The notes under the pieces were generated by a model. That model saw nothing but the letters and a program-made list of their open reading frames with translations. It had not been told where the DNA came from and made no database searches. Below are positions 1-33,654 of a stretch of 64,000 bases of DNA, piece by piece. The position numbers and the translations under genes were made by a program. The DNA is from Amphimedon queenslandica. Lineage: Eukaryota > Porifera > Demospongiae > Haplosclerida > Niphatidae. Location of the stretch: contig NW_003546257.1 in the NCBI RefSeq assembly GCF_000090795.2, forward strand, positions 87,705 through 151,704. The letters run 5' to 3'. How positions within the stretch are numbered: the stretch's first letter is position 1; each line of letters opens with the position of its first letter.

Positions 1-428
1 GACTGTATCGTTTACATTCTTATGATTATTAGTCCATTGTAGTGAAGTTCTATTTAGTTACTCAATACCAGCACAATGACTCTGCATGTAGCTGCAATCG
101 GTACTATTATCATGTTGTATGTGGTGATGAAAACAGGATTCATGATAATTCCATCTTGCCAATGGTCCATGACACATGTGCTACAGTGACAGTCTCACTA
201 ACATGTAGTATCCATTACTGGCCCATTGTAGTGTCCATTACTTCATTCTCCTAGTATTGCTGGAGTAGCTGTGTTTAATGTGATATAATGTAATGATGCA
301 ACTAACTGCAGGGTATTCTTTATTTCTTATTAATTTTACTATTGCATATATAGATTCACATTTAAAACTCTGCAATCTTTATACACTGTTATAATAATAA
401 TAATAATTATTATTATTATTATTTTTAG
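1..428 (+). other. Intron of the MARCHF6-like gene
   Basis: No coding sequence with splice sites is seen. The stretch just before the exon at 429 is an (ATA)n/(ATT)n run (about 391-423) that leads into the TTTTTAG acceptor. The reading frame at 42-254 has no similarity I recognise and is not supported as an exon. Confidence 0.5.
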
Positions 429-891
429 GATTAACCAGCTATGCAACGAGCTTCTTATGGTATCGCTATTGCTATGCACTTTCTTTCTTTTTGCTGGTTG
501 CATTGAGCATGATGCTAATAATTGTGAAGCAGTCCACAAAGATATACTCCAATATTAGGAATAAAGAGTAAGTTGTTTGCCTTCTTCCTCCTTTAATAAG
601 CACTCCATAGCATTATAAATAATAATAATAATATTATACCAATAAGCTTCCTTGTATTGAAAGGTCAACGTGGTTTATGTACTGAAGTTGGCCAAGTTCA
701 TACAAAGTTCAGCTTATTGGTGATTTCATGCACTTCGTGTTGTGTCTGTCCTGTTTGTTCATGAACATTTTAATACTTCAAATCTTTTTCTCAGATATTT
801 GATTGGTCGTCAGTTGGTTAATTATGGTACAGTAGCTACAGAAGAGTTCACTCCAATGGCCGTACCAGTTGAAGAGACTGGCCATGATTGA
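429..891 (+). CDS. MARCHF6: MARCHF6/TEB4-like ER E3 ubiquitin ligase, last two exons (partial)
   Basis: Only the C-terminal end lies in the window. The exon at 429-567 encodes a hydrophobic segment (YALSFFLLVALSMMLIIV) followed by basic residues, and ends in a GTAAGT donor. The exon at 795-891 follows a TCTCAG acceptor and encodes YLIGRQLVNYG and a short tail ending VEETGHD before TGA. The last membrane span followed by an E/K-Y-L-x-G-x-x-L-x-N-Y block is the conserved end of the MARCHF6/TEB4/Doa10 family, multi-pass ER ligases for ER-associated degradation. The phase is continuous (GA|A). Everything N-terminal, including the RING-CH domain, is upstream of the window. A possible AATAAA lies at 1053-1058. 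The assignment rests on about 78 residues and on family knowledge recalled without a search. Confidence 0.62.
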
Positions 892-1155
892 TTATTATAA
901 CTTGTGATCATTGTTTACATTTTATGCAGCCCTTGTGTTTGTATATCACAGTTTGTCATTAATTACACTTAATATTTACTTATATATGCCCCCCTGTGCA
1001 TCATTGTTTGTATAGGCATTCATGCTTCTAAATATAGTTACAGTTTCAGGAAAATAAAAATTTTCTGCACTAAAATTGGGTTAATGAGTTTAGGATTGTG
1101 CACTTCTAATTGCAGGATTTTTTGTGGTTTATAGTTTGAGAAGTTGATGATAATA

Positions 1156-1394
1156 TGTGACCATAATTGACAAAAGGTACCTTATGGCGGGTAGTGAAAT
1201 TTGTCTTTCTAGCCTAAGAAATCCAACTTCCTGAGCTCCATTTATCATAAAATTACTCCACAGGATGCAAAAAGTTACCATGAAACTTTTAGAAACAATG
1301 ATTGTCTAACAAAGCACTCACAAGTTGATATTTTCCATTATAAGGATCAATTTTAAAATCCGCCATAAGGGCCCTTTTGTCAATTATGGTCACA
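1156..1394. mobile_element. MITE with about 37-bp terminal inverted repeats and TA target site
   Basis: The left end, read from 1156, is TGTGACCATAATTGACAAAA and continues through an AGG..CCTTATGGCGG block. The right end (about 1358-1394) is its reverse complement with only two changes. Both ends are flanked by TA, as expected of Tc1/mariner-type insertion. The 239-bp element has no coding capacity. It sits between the convergent 3' ends of the MARCHF6-like gene and SNRNP27. Near-identical ends suggest fairly recent activity. The superfamily is inferred only from the TA. Confidence 0.8.
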
Positions 1395-1593
1395 TATTGT
1401 TATTAAAGAATAATCATTGATGGAAAAATTAATAAGTTTAATCACACAATCAACTGTTACAAAAATGAGTAGTGTAAATATAATGAGGAATAAATGACCA
1501 TTAAGTGAAGGATAACAAGATAAATGACACAATCTAGCATTTTAACAATACAAAAGAATGATAATAATTGCTTGGCTTGTAATGAGATTTCCT

Positions 1594-4500
1594 TTATTTC
1601 ATGGGATCCAGTGGTCTATTGAAACCACCTCTTCTGTTCATGTATTGCCTATAATACATGATGATCAATGATAATATTTAATAATTATAGATGATTATTG
1701 CAAACAAATTGCAGTTAATTGCATTACAAGTCCACCTATAGTCTCATTCGTATTCTAATATCACTGATTGAGGAAAGAGACTGGTTCCTTTCCATGCAAA
1801 TGTCAATAGAGAACATTCAGTGTCAATCAGTGAGTGTACTTGGTAATGTATTTAGTCACTAAAGATTCAATAATGCATTTCAATCCAATGAGATCAGACT
1901 AGTATAGATACCATCATGGCTACAGGATGCTATTAAGTGGCAGCATTTCCTCAATGTAGAGAATGGGAACTTTTCAGTTTTAGTTGCAAACTCTTATTAA
2001 TTTCATATAACGAGTCATTGTGCTATATCATTTCATTGCTTTACTTCTGAAACAATTGCAAAGAAAAAATCCCTTTAATTGAGGCAAAGAAGCACAGAAC
2101 TATATCAATTATAATACTGTCAGGTATACGTACTACAGCAATCAAAACATGTTAATTAATAAGAGTATTTGCTCGTCGGTTATCAGCGCACAAGTAATAT
2201 GTTTATGCAACAGCTGTGTGTCCAGTCTTATCTGACTTGTGTTACAAAGATTGCGTGCGATAGCTGATATACTACACTAGTACACTGCTGTTCTTCCATT
2301 GAAAATATGCAGCAGCCACAATAGTGACACGTGTGGCCCCTTACTAGAGCATGTACTCAGACATAAACATAGACACATACATGTGCCTGTATACATTCAT
2401 TTCATAGTAATAATATTAGATAGTGTAAGTTGTGTGGCCATAAGTGTGTGTGTGTGTTAGGCATACCTGTATTTCTTTTCAATTTTTATATTAGCAGCAC
2501 TAGCATTACATGAGCCAGGAACATGTTTGCCCTGAAACAATGATATACATACACATAATAATTAAAGTTACATGTATATACTCTACATATAGCTCTCTTA
2601 TATTCTCTCTATTCCTTCCTCTCTCTTAGTTTTACTTTTGTCGACTTGAATTTTGCAAATCCCATTAACTTGAGCATTTCTTTTCCATCATCTGCAATGT
2701 AATACACATCAATGATAACATGAATCGGCTCAATATACATGTATGTGCAATAGAATATTTTAAAAGCCCATAACTTCGAAATCTCCTGTCAGAATCAGCT
2801 CAAACTTTCTACACAGCATAAGGACATCAATATGTATCAGAAAATGTAATAAAAATTGGGGGTGATTTCGGAGCCATTTTTTTGAAAAAACCATGGGCTA
2901 TAGTACAGGGAATTTTTCAGAAACTGGCCCATTTTTTAAAATGGCCATAACTTAAAAAGTTAAAGTCGAAATTGGCTCAAACTTTCTACATAGCATAAGG
3001 ACATCAATATGCATCAGAAAATGTAATAAAAATTGGATGTGATTTCGGAGCCATTTTTGGAAAAAAAGCATGGGCTATAGTACAGGGTACTTTTCAGAAA
3101 TCAGCCCATTTTTAAAATGGCCATAACTCCAAAAATTTAAGTCGGAATTAGCTCAAACATTCTACATAGCATAAAGACATCAATATGTATCAGAAAACAT
3201 GTTATATAACTAACTGACCGTCTAAATTCTGCTCATCTTCATCGGAATCATCAACAGTTGTGCCCATTCTCTCAGGCGACCTACAAAAAAGAGCTATACT
3301 TAGCATATATAGGCAACATAAACAAACAAACAAAGAGTAATTAAGGCAATAATGCAAGATGAAAGGAAGAGGTCCTTCCAGATTGAAATTAGTTATCATT
3401 AACTATACTGACAGCCACACAGTCATGATCTTCAACCTGACTCAAGCCAGACACATCAAAAACTATCAATCTCATTTCCCCCTGCATCACACTGACATCA
3501 CTTCCATCTTAAGTGAAAGAATTGATATTTTTACTGCATGGAAGTGACACTCTCCGCATCATAAAACACATGCCATACAAATCAAAGAGAAGTCACACAA
3601 AAGTGAGCACCTAATGAGTTATGCATGCGGTAAGGACTCTCCCAGTTGGAGCAATGTGCTGATAATGATTGGTATTATAGTTTTATTTCCTTCCTTTGGT
3701 ATGTGTGTGCATGTGCATGTGTATAATTAAGTTAATAATACTTGTCTCTGTAGCTCCTGTCTCTCTCTCTGTCTTTATCCCTCTCTCTTTCTTTGTCTCT
3801 GTAATCCCTCCTTGCAGGTGACCTAACAATTAAAAAAACTTACAATGTAATATGTTGTGGAGATTTTAAAAACTACACATCTTCTACAGGATTATAATAA
3901 AGGAGAGAATCCATAGCAGGAAATGACAATAAAGAGAAAGGACCAAAGGAAGAGGTAAAACAAATTAATTACCTTGATCTGTACTTGCGAGGGGATCTTG
4001 AACGGTTGTGAGGCGACCTTGAGCGATTTCTGCGTCCACTAGGAGAGCGGCTTCTGTTTGATCCTATAATTAAAATCTAATTTAAAACCACTTAGTGTCA
4101 TAATTTGAAAATAATTACAAGCCTGGTTGATTTACTCGCACTTGAAGAGGGGGAGAGAGTGAGGGAATAAGGGGGAGAGGAGGAAGATAGGGTGAGAAAC
4201 AGAGGGAGGGAGGAAGGGGGAGAGAGGGAGGGGGGGAAGGAGGATCATAGGGTGAGGAACAGAGGGAGGGAGTGGGTGAAAGGGTGAGGAAGCGGGAGGG
4301 TATAAAAAAGCTAATGAAGTAGAAACATTTGTACAAGCCTACAGACATCCATTATAGTCTAGTGGCATCACCATTGGACTATCAATCAAAAAATTCATTT
4401 CCAGATTGGGCCTTCTATTAAAGAGAGAGAGGGGCCCACTGTTTATTGTAAGAAGCCTAGCTTTCATGGACTTACCAGCCACAATTGACTAATGATGCCA

Positions 4501-6812
4501 AATATAGGATCATTATAACTAACACACCTTGAATCAAGGCAAGTGAGTACATGTTCGCGTCTCATGGTGATAAAGATTAAAGATATCACATTTCGCATTG
4601 TGTTTGTACTTTAACGAACCTGTGAAATCTCCTTAATAGGTTACGGCAATGAGAGGTCAATCTTAGTCTGGTTGAACTTTGTAATCAAATATATCAACCA
4701 TAATGTAGTTTGATTAGTCATTAAAATCATACACAAGAGTTATAACAATCTCATTGAGTATACACATACATACACGTACATGCACATGCAAGGTCCATTA
4801 CAATAATTATGTGCATAGACACTGTATGTAGATTATTCACAGCTCAAAACAATCCCGTTTCAACATTCTGTTTGAGGGGAAATCTTAATTACAGCAAGAG
4901 AGTAAATAATGTCAGGTGATCTCAGCCTCTAATGTAGGAGTCTAGTCACTTGACAGCTGCTAAATGTGACAAATTGTTTAAATCCATTCAACAAAATTTA
5001 ATTAAAGCCAGGTTGTGGGTCTGGACTTAAACTCTGTCACATGCAATTTATTATACAGCACATCAGGAGCTACTAAACTGAAGTTATTAGATTACAGTAA
5101 TACAAACTAATGGGGGGAAAGCCATGTAGCAAATTGATGAAGCTTTTTAACCAAACAGAAGACATAGGCTACTCTTCCTAAGGACACATTTATGGTCAAA
5201 AATTATTACGAGAGTGAAAGGTATGTTAGAAATAGGTGGTGGGCCATTTCCTGAATTTAGATTGGCTTTTGTTTGTTGGGACGCAACAACAAATAATGCA
5301 ACACTTGTTTAAGCAAAATATGCAAGATATACAACACAGGATTTCCAAACTGAATATGAGCTACCAATATGAGCATAATACTTGCATACAAACACATGTA
5401 CACAAAAACCTGACATGTACATGTAAGTATATGTCACCAGCAATAAAGGGTAAGGGTATTCCTAAAACATCCTACAAGTACAATCATACAACAAGCAAAA
5501 CTATTGATAATTAGGGATAAACAAGCAATTACATGTGACTAGGGGTGCATTCCAAGACGAAAACAAATCAATCAGGATATTAGCATACACAGAGAAGGCG
5601 ATGAATATTAGTCAAAAACTTTACCATCTAATTATAGACTAACTAATAGTAATTGGCAGTTTGGCACTGTCCTTCAAACTGTGCTAATACAGTATGGGAA
5701 AAGTGTTTGCTGGCAACATGGCTACTCATCCAAAAAAGGTTCACGGATAACTCTATTACGTTATTGAATTGTGATCCTAATGAATGAGTTAAATGCATTA
5801 TGTCACCATGTTCCAATTATCCTGACTATAGGGCTGGGGAGGATGCATCAATAAAAACATAAACAAGGTAATAATAGTTACAGAAATAAATAAATAAATA
5901 AATAATGTTAAAAATAAGTAAATATTCACTGCTGTTCTTCCACTTGTTATTAAAATTATTATATCGAATAGTGCTAAAAATGTATTTGTTACAAATTATT
6001 GAATAAGCTTAACATGCAATATATACACACATGTGACCCCATAATCTCATTAATGGTACCTTCTACGAGGAGACTGGAGTATAAAAACCCACAAGGCCTG
6101 TCGGAGTATAATAACAATTTTTCAAATTGCATTTAATCACGATATGACGGTAAACACAAAATTAGCCATGCAGTAATGAATTAAATTATGGTCAGAATCT
6201 GTCTGGATAAAATACTCACCCACGCAACATAACAATAGGCGTGAACTTGTAAGATTAAAAATTAAGAATAATAAATATATTTTTAATCGTCAAAAATAAA
6301 TATCTACAAGGGATCTAGTCGTCATGCTATCTAGGGAAACCTCATAATGGCCACAATGATGGGATCTGATGTACTCCACACGTGAAAACTCTCTCATTCA
6401 AAAGATCCTAATGTCACTTCATAGCATCCTCCCACATTTAGAACACAATGTTAACAATACACGTATAATGGTGGACATTTTTATTAGTATATTTACATAG
6501 GCATAAAATTAATGCTGAGTCATCCAATAATCTATACCCATATTATCGATTAGTCCTCTCACCTCTATCCCTATCTCTTCTACTCTTTCTGTCACGGGAT
6601 GGAGACGCTCGTCTTGAACTTCTTTCTGAGCCTATGTATATATATATACATAAACAACAGAGACGGAAAAGATAAAGCTAATTGGGTTTCTGTAGTAAAT
6701 AGTCGAGCCTATTGTGTCATTCTTCACATAAAACAACCAGTTTCAGTGTTCACAGCCTCACCATAGTCACTACCTCTGTACCTTTTCTATTTGGGGATCT
6801 GCTACGACCCAT
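1594..6812 (-). CDS. SNRNP27: SNRNP27, U4/U6.U5 tri-snRNP 27 kDa protein
   Basis: Seven coding exons on the minus strand: 6812-6782, 6631-6563, 4063-3973, 3280-3219, 2691-2636, 2531-2467 and 1648-1594, all GT-AG and in phase, giving 144 aa (the human protein is about 155). Residues 1 to about 70 are an RS-rich domain (MGRSRSPNRK, repeated RSRSP). An acidic linker follows (DDSDEDEQNLDGDDGKE). The C-terminal domain has the family signature blocks EMLKLMGFAKFKSTKGK and KYRQYMNRRGGFNRPLDPMK. This protein is a component of the spliceosomal tri-snRNP in the nucleus. The poly(A)-type hexamer AATAAA overlaps the stop codon. A 177-bp tandem repeat sits in the intron between exons 4 and 5. The start is the only in-frame ATG and encodes the expected MGRSRSP end. 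Confidence 0.95.
2757..3202 (-). repeat. Intronic palindrome-core repeat, 177-bp tandem variant
   Basis: About 2.5 copies of a 177-bp unit. The landmark GGGCTATAGTACAGGG recurs near 2895 and 3072, and the block CTCAAACTTTCTACA..CATAAGGACATCAATATG occurs three times. It is a diverged subfamily of the repeat found in other introns of this window, in the orientation that matches the host gene SNRNP27. It starts about 17 bp past the donor of exon 4. Confidence 0.75.
4140..4300. repeat. Purine-rich (GGGAGA)n low-complexity tract
   Basis: GA-rich minisatellite-like stretch within the intron of SNRNP27 between exons 2 and 3. The blocks ATAGGGTGAG.AACAGAGGGAGGGAG occur twice (about 4188 and 4247), so part of it is a direct duplication. 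Not coding. Confidence 0.6.
4355..4402 (+). repeat. tRNA-like pol III promoter relic, possible SINE head
   Basis: TAGTCTAGTGG at 4355-4365 fits the A-box pattern TRGYNNARNGG. AATTCATTTCC at 4392-4402 matches 8 of 11 positions of the B-box GGTTCRANTCC, at a suitable spacing. No complete cloverleaf can be drawn, so it is not an active tRNA; a decayed tRNA-derived SINE or chance are both possible. Confidence 0.25.
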
Positions 6813-7277
6813 GGCTAGTTTCTTTTCTTGGCCACACCTATAGTCTAGACCACGTGTTGTATTTTATAATTGGATAATGAATAAACTAATAGGATGAGAT
6901 CACTAAAATAATTGCATTCTGAATTAAATATTTGTTTTTTTGTGTGTTTCCATCCATTACATAATGCATCAAGCTTTGTTGTGCTTGTAGTGAGTGAATT
7001 TTGTAGCAGTTTAAGAGAAGCCTCGAAACTGTAGAAATGCAGCAAGGCATCATGCATGCTATAATGATTGAGCAGCACTTTAGTTTTGATTGACATTGTA
7101 GATTGTACAGTCGGAATTATTAATAATAGTAATAATCAATGATAATAATAATAATAATAAAATACAATATTTTAATGTATGATATAAATAAATAGTTATT
7201 ATATAAAAAACAGGGAGTGCCAAAAAGTGATTCGTAGTGGACATCTCATCTGATGTACGTATAATTGATTAATTTTT
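6813..7277. other. Intergenic, between SNRNP27 and the Kazal/EF-hand gene
   Basis: Both neighbours are on the minus strand, so this 465-bp stretch holds the 3' UTR of the upstream gene and the promoter of SNRNP27. It contains (ATA)n/(AAT)n runs near 7120-7170. The frame at 6845-7096 has no recognisable similarity. Confidence 0.5.
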
Positions 7278-8867
7278 TTAGTTCACGCTTCTTCTGCCAC
7301 TAGAAGACGAGAAAGATCCACTAGCTGCAATGAAAAGAGAAATACAATAATGACAGTGCCATTGATAACTATGCACTCCTTTACCTTCTTCTAGTATAAA
7401 TAAATCCCTGAACTCCTGCTTCGATACAGCTCCATTGTTATCTGCGTCTAATAGGCGATCAAAGTGACTCTTGAATGAATTTGTTCCTATAAGTCTATAG
7501 ACTTCATCATAGAAGTGCTGAAGGTCAGATTGGCTTAGCGATTCATCATTGTCCATGTCGTAGTGTTGGAATTTCCAGCTAGTTAAAGCTGGGGTTTCAC
7601 TATCTTGAATGTCTAAAGATGGGAATTAATAGAAAGCAAGTAAATGAATGTTAAGATTCCTCTAATTGTTAAAATGCTTTAGCAGGCATGGTGCCATGTG
7701 CTCACCTATTGTATGGATTCTGATGTAATGCAAGCCAACCTCAGCTCTTACATCAGAGAGTTGGTATTGCATAATGAAGAACTTTAAAATGTCCATCTTT
7801 AAACTGTTGAGGAGATAAATGTCATCTTCTACAAATAAAGCAGGCGTATATTAAAAGTGACAAGTGGCAACATGCCAGTTTTATACCTTCAATCTCGCAG
7901 TATTCTTCATAGCATAACATTGTTCCTTCTGTGCATTGACTATTGAAAAAAAGAATGACATTAATTTTTTCCCAAATGTACTATTATTGGCTTACCATAT
8001 TCCACACGAGCTCATAAGCTTGTCTCCATTGTTGTATGTTACATTACCAACTGTACAAATGCCATCTATTAAAATAATAAAATTTGACTGATTGCTATAG
8101 GATATAGTATGATTGACTTACCACACTGTAAAGGCTGATAGTCAAATTTAACTGTTCCTGTAATTGGAGTTCCATCAGGCGATGCACACCAGTGCAAATG
8201 ACAAAGGCGGTTCTCCTGTTTTGGCTTAAAGATATGGTTGTCATTCCCACTGAAGCACTCAGGTTTGTAAGGAGGGGATATAAGGTCACTAGGTGTGTAT
8301 GTCTTTGCCAAACATTTGAATAACATGTCCCTTCTTTCCTGTGAGCTGGTTCCCCTTACACTCAAATTGAGTGAATACTCAGTACAGTCTGCATGGATAA
8401 GAAAGAGAGAGAGTTGTGTAATTAATAACTGTATGTAATATGTTAAGGTATGCAATTAGCACTACTATCAAGTAATGAAATTGTGTTACTTTAAAAGGTG
8501 TAACAAGACTCACTTCGACATCGTCCAGCATATTTAATCGTAAGACTTTTATTTTGACGACAGTTGTATAAACACAGTTCACTTGCACTGGGGAAGGTTA
8601 TGCCATTACTGCCACAGATTGGATCTCCTTTTGGCTCTTCACAATTACAAGAACTATACAAAAGAGATGCATGTTATAAATGATGTAGAGGTTTAAAATG
8701 AGGCTTATGTACTTGTTGCTGCTGGTAGTGTTGGTACTGTTGGGTCTCAGAGCTGTAGTGGTTGTATTTGTCTGGTTAGTATTACTACTAACTGGGGCTG
8801 CAGTTGCAAGTATTAATATGATGCATAAGACCACGACCAAAGCCAGGATGAAGTTTATTGTTGCCAT
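7278..8867 (-). CDS. Secreted Kazal - thyroglobulin-1 - VWC - EF-hand protein (SMOC/SPARC-related)
   Basis: Eight exons on the minus strand: 8867-8713, 8653-8514, 8388-8122, 8065-7996, 7939-7887, 7828-7706, 7612-7385 and 7324-7278, in phase throughout, 360 aa. Residues 1 to about 24 are a signal peptide (INFILALVVVLCIILILATA), followed by a Thr/Asn-rich, probably glycosylated linker. About 54-98 is a Kazal/follistatin-like module (CNCEEP..ICGSNGITF..C..NC....AGRC). About 100-187 is a thyroglobulin type-1 module (CHLHWCASPDGTPITGT..LQC). About 188-226 is a short VWC-like module (CGICQC..GTMLC..YC). About 270-345 holds two EF-hand loops (DMDNDESLSQSD and DADNNGAVSKQE). Family knowledge suggests an extracellular, calcium-binding matrix protein. 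SMOC has Kazal, Tg1 and EF modules but, as far as I recall, no VWC at this place, so no orthologue symbol is given. Confidence 0.85.
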
Positions 8868-10442
8868 TATACCAATACCTATACATGATGATCAAAGAGA
8901 CATGTCAATAGCGTCACAAATGAAGCGCCCAGCCAGGCTGCTAGGACGCCGGCTCATCGCATGCACAGAGCTAACTGTACTGCGAGAAAACCACCTGAAT
9001 AATATTATTCTGGTGGATGAATGCAGGGGCAAAAACTTACCCTTTAGTTTTCAGTAAAGTTTAAGCACCCTTGTCTCTTGCTCTCTTTAGTTTTTGAAAC
9101 TTCATGGCCAGCAAGATCATTTTATAGTCATTGCCACGCCTGGAATGCTTACTTGGGCGTGTCGACATGTCATTCACATGTTTCCACCATTGAGTTAGCA
9201 ACCTCTACTGGGTTCCTGTTGTTCATTTAGGACTTTAAAGAAAGTGAGTCAAAGCTGTACAGGTTTTCCTGTTTAATTATTTGCTCCCCAGAGAGAAACC
9301 CTAAACCATTTTAGTATCTTGTATCGGCTTTCCCCAATTCTTCTCCCTTCTCTCTCTCTTAGTAACACGATATCTCGATATATTGCATCATAGTTCTGCG
9401 TCTGTGTCATTGTACACACGTACGTGATAAGTCTTTGTCCTGTTAGTTAGTGGGAACATAGTAAGAAGGACTCTTAGTAGCAGCCATTGTTCTCTTTAAA
9501 GTGTTGTCTCATTGTTCATGATTATATATAGTCTGGTTATTGTGAAGGGACTAATTGCTTGTGTAGTCTGCAACCTTTAGACGTCAAATTTAAGGAATTT
9601 TTTTTAATAATTATTATTTGTACCTAATTAATAAAACTAATGATTGTAATTTGTCCATAATTTTTTGACTGTGTGGTTTCCCATTTGTTCTAATATATTG
9701 GAACACGAACTTTTAGGAACTCTCTGTGTATGTTCATGTGGGACATTTTGAGATCATGCTGTGCAGTGCATGCATTAGGATAATGATAACTAATGTTTAG
9801 TATCAAGCCAGGTCAAGCATTATTATTTATTTTGTTTAAGTACATGTACATGTACTTTCCATGAGCATATATCATGGTGGAAGGAGGTATGTGTTACTGA
9901 TAGTCCCAGACCATTAATTATAATTATTATTATTTTGTCCTCAATGTTTGTCTTTTATTATTATTATGATAAATATTCAATCCGGGACAATTGTTAATGA
10001 CCCCAAATTGTGTGACATTATTATCTACCCTATAAACAGCTGTGCCAAAGCTGTTAATTGCATTAAAATTGGAGGAATGAATTTGCAATTTCACACAAAT
10101 TGTACACAATTTGTAAGGTAATGAAAATATCAAGGTATGCATATTGCAGGCAACATGCAACTCATATTTTGAATGTAATTGAGTTAAATGATAATGATAG
10201 CTTTTCTTTACTACAATGTTTTGTAATGAATCTATTTATGATTTTATTCTACCTCTTTTGTTGCCATTTTGTCTTTTAAATGATCTATGTATATTAATAT
10301 GTGTACTATCTATATTGTATTGGACTCATTTCGTCGAAATGTTGCTGCTAATTTTTAATTTATTGTATGTGGCAGCTGCAGCATTCCTCCTCTCGTTATT
10401 TCATTTTTTAGGGTTTCCACGGTTTAAAACATACACTCAAGA
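8868..10442. other. Divergent intergenic region upstream of two genes
   Basis: The region lies between the start of the Kazal/EF-hand gene (minus) and the start of alanyl-tRNA synthetase (plus), so it should contain both promoters. No coding exon is supported. A TACATGTACATGTACTT palindromic run lies at about 9840-9856. The hydrophobic frame at 10216-10458 overlaps the true synthetase start in another frame and is rejected. Confidence 0.5.
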
Positions 10443-33312
<22,870 letters not shown>

Positions 33313-33654
33313 TTTTTGGAGTCTTATGAATAACATGACTTGCATGACTTGTTGATTTTGTTTGCTAATTATTTTTTGATCATTGTTGTGCATAATTTAA
33401 AGTTGCTAGGGGCAAATTGCCAAAATGTTAAATAAAATTGTCATGAGGTAAATAGCTCATAACTTTATAATTGTGGATTTCTGTCTGATGATTATGAAGT
33501 TAAATTATTCCTAAAGTACTGGCTACGCTTTGTATTCCGTACAATTATAAAATCAAGTGATTGATCATATTAACACAGCAATAGCACTGTTAACACAAGA
33601 AAAATAATGTAAAAGTAACATTATTACAATCAATCAATCATAAGTGAGTGGTCC
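33313..33654. other. Tail-to-tail intergenic region
   Basis: Holds the 3' UTRs of alanyl-tRNA synthetase (plus, AATAAA at 33431) and the VRK kinase gene (minus). Nothing else is seen. Confidence 0.6.

Noticed and set aside
8698-9057. 119-residue plus-strand frame
   Set aside because: It is antisense to the signal-peptide exon of the Kazal/EF-hand gene; no splice partners or similarity.
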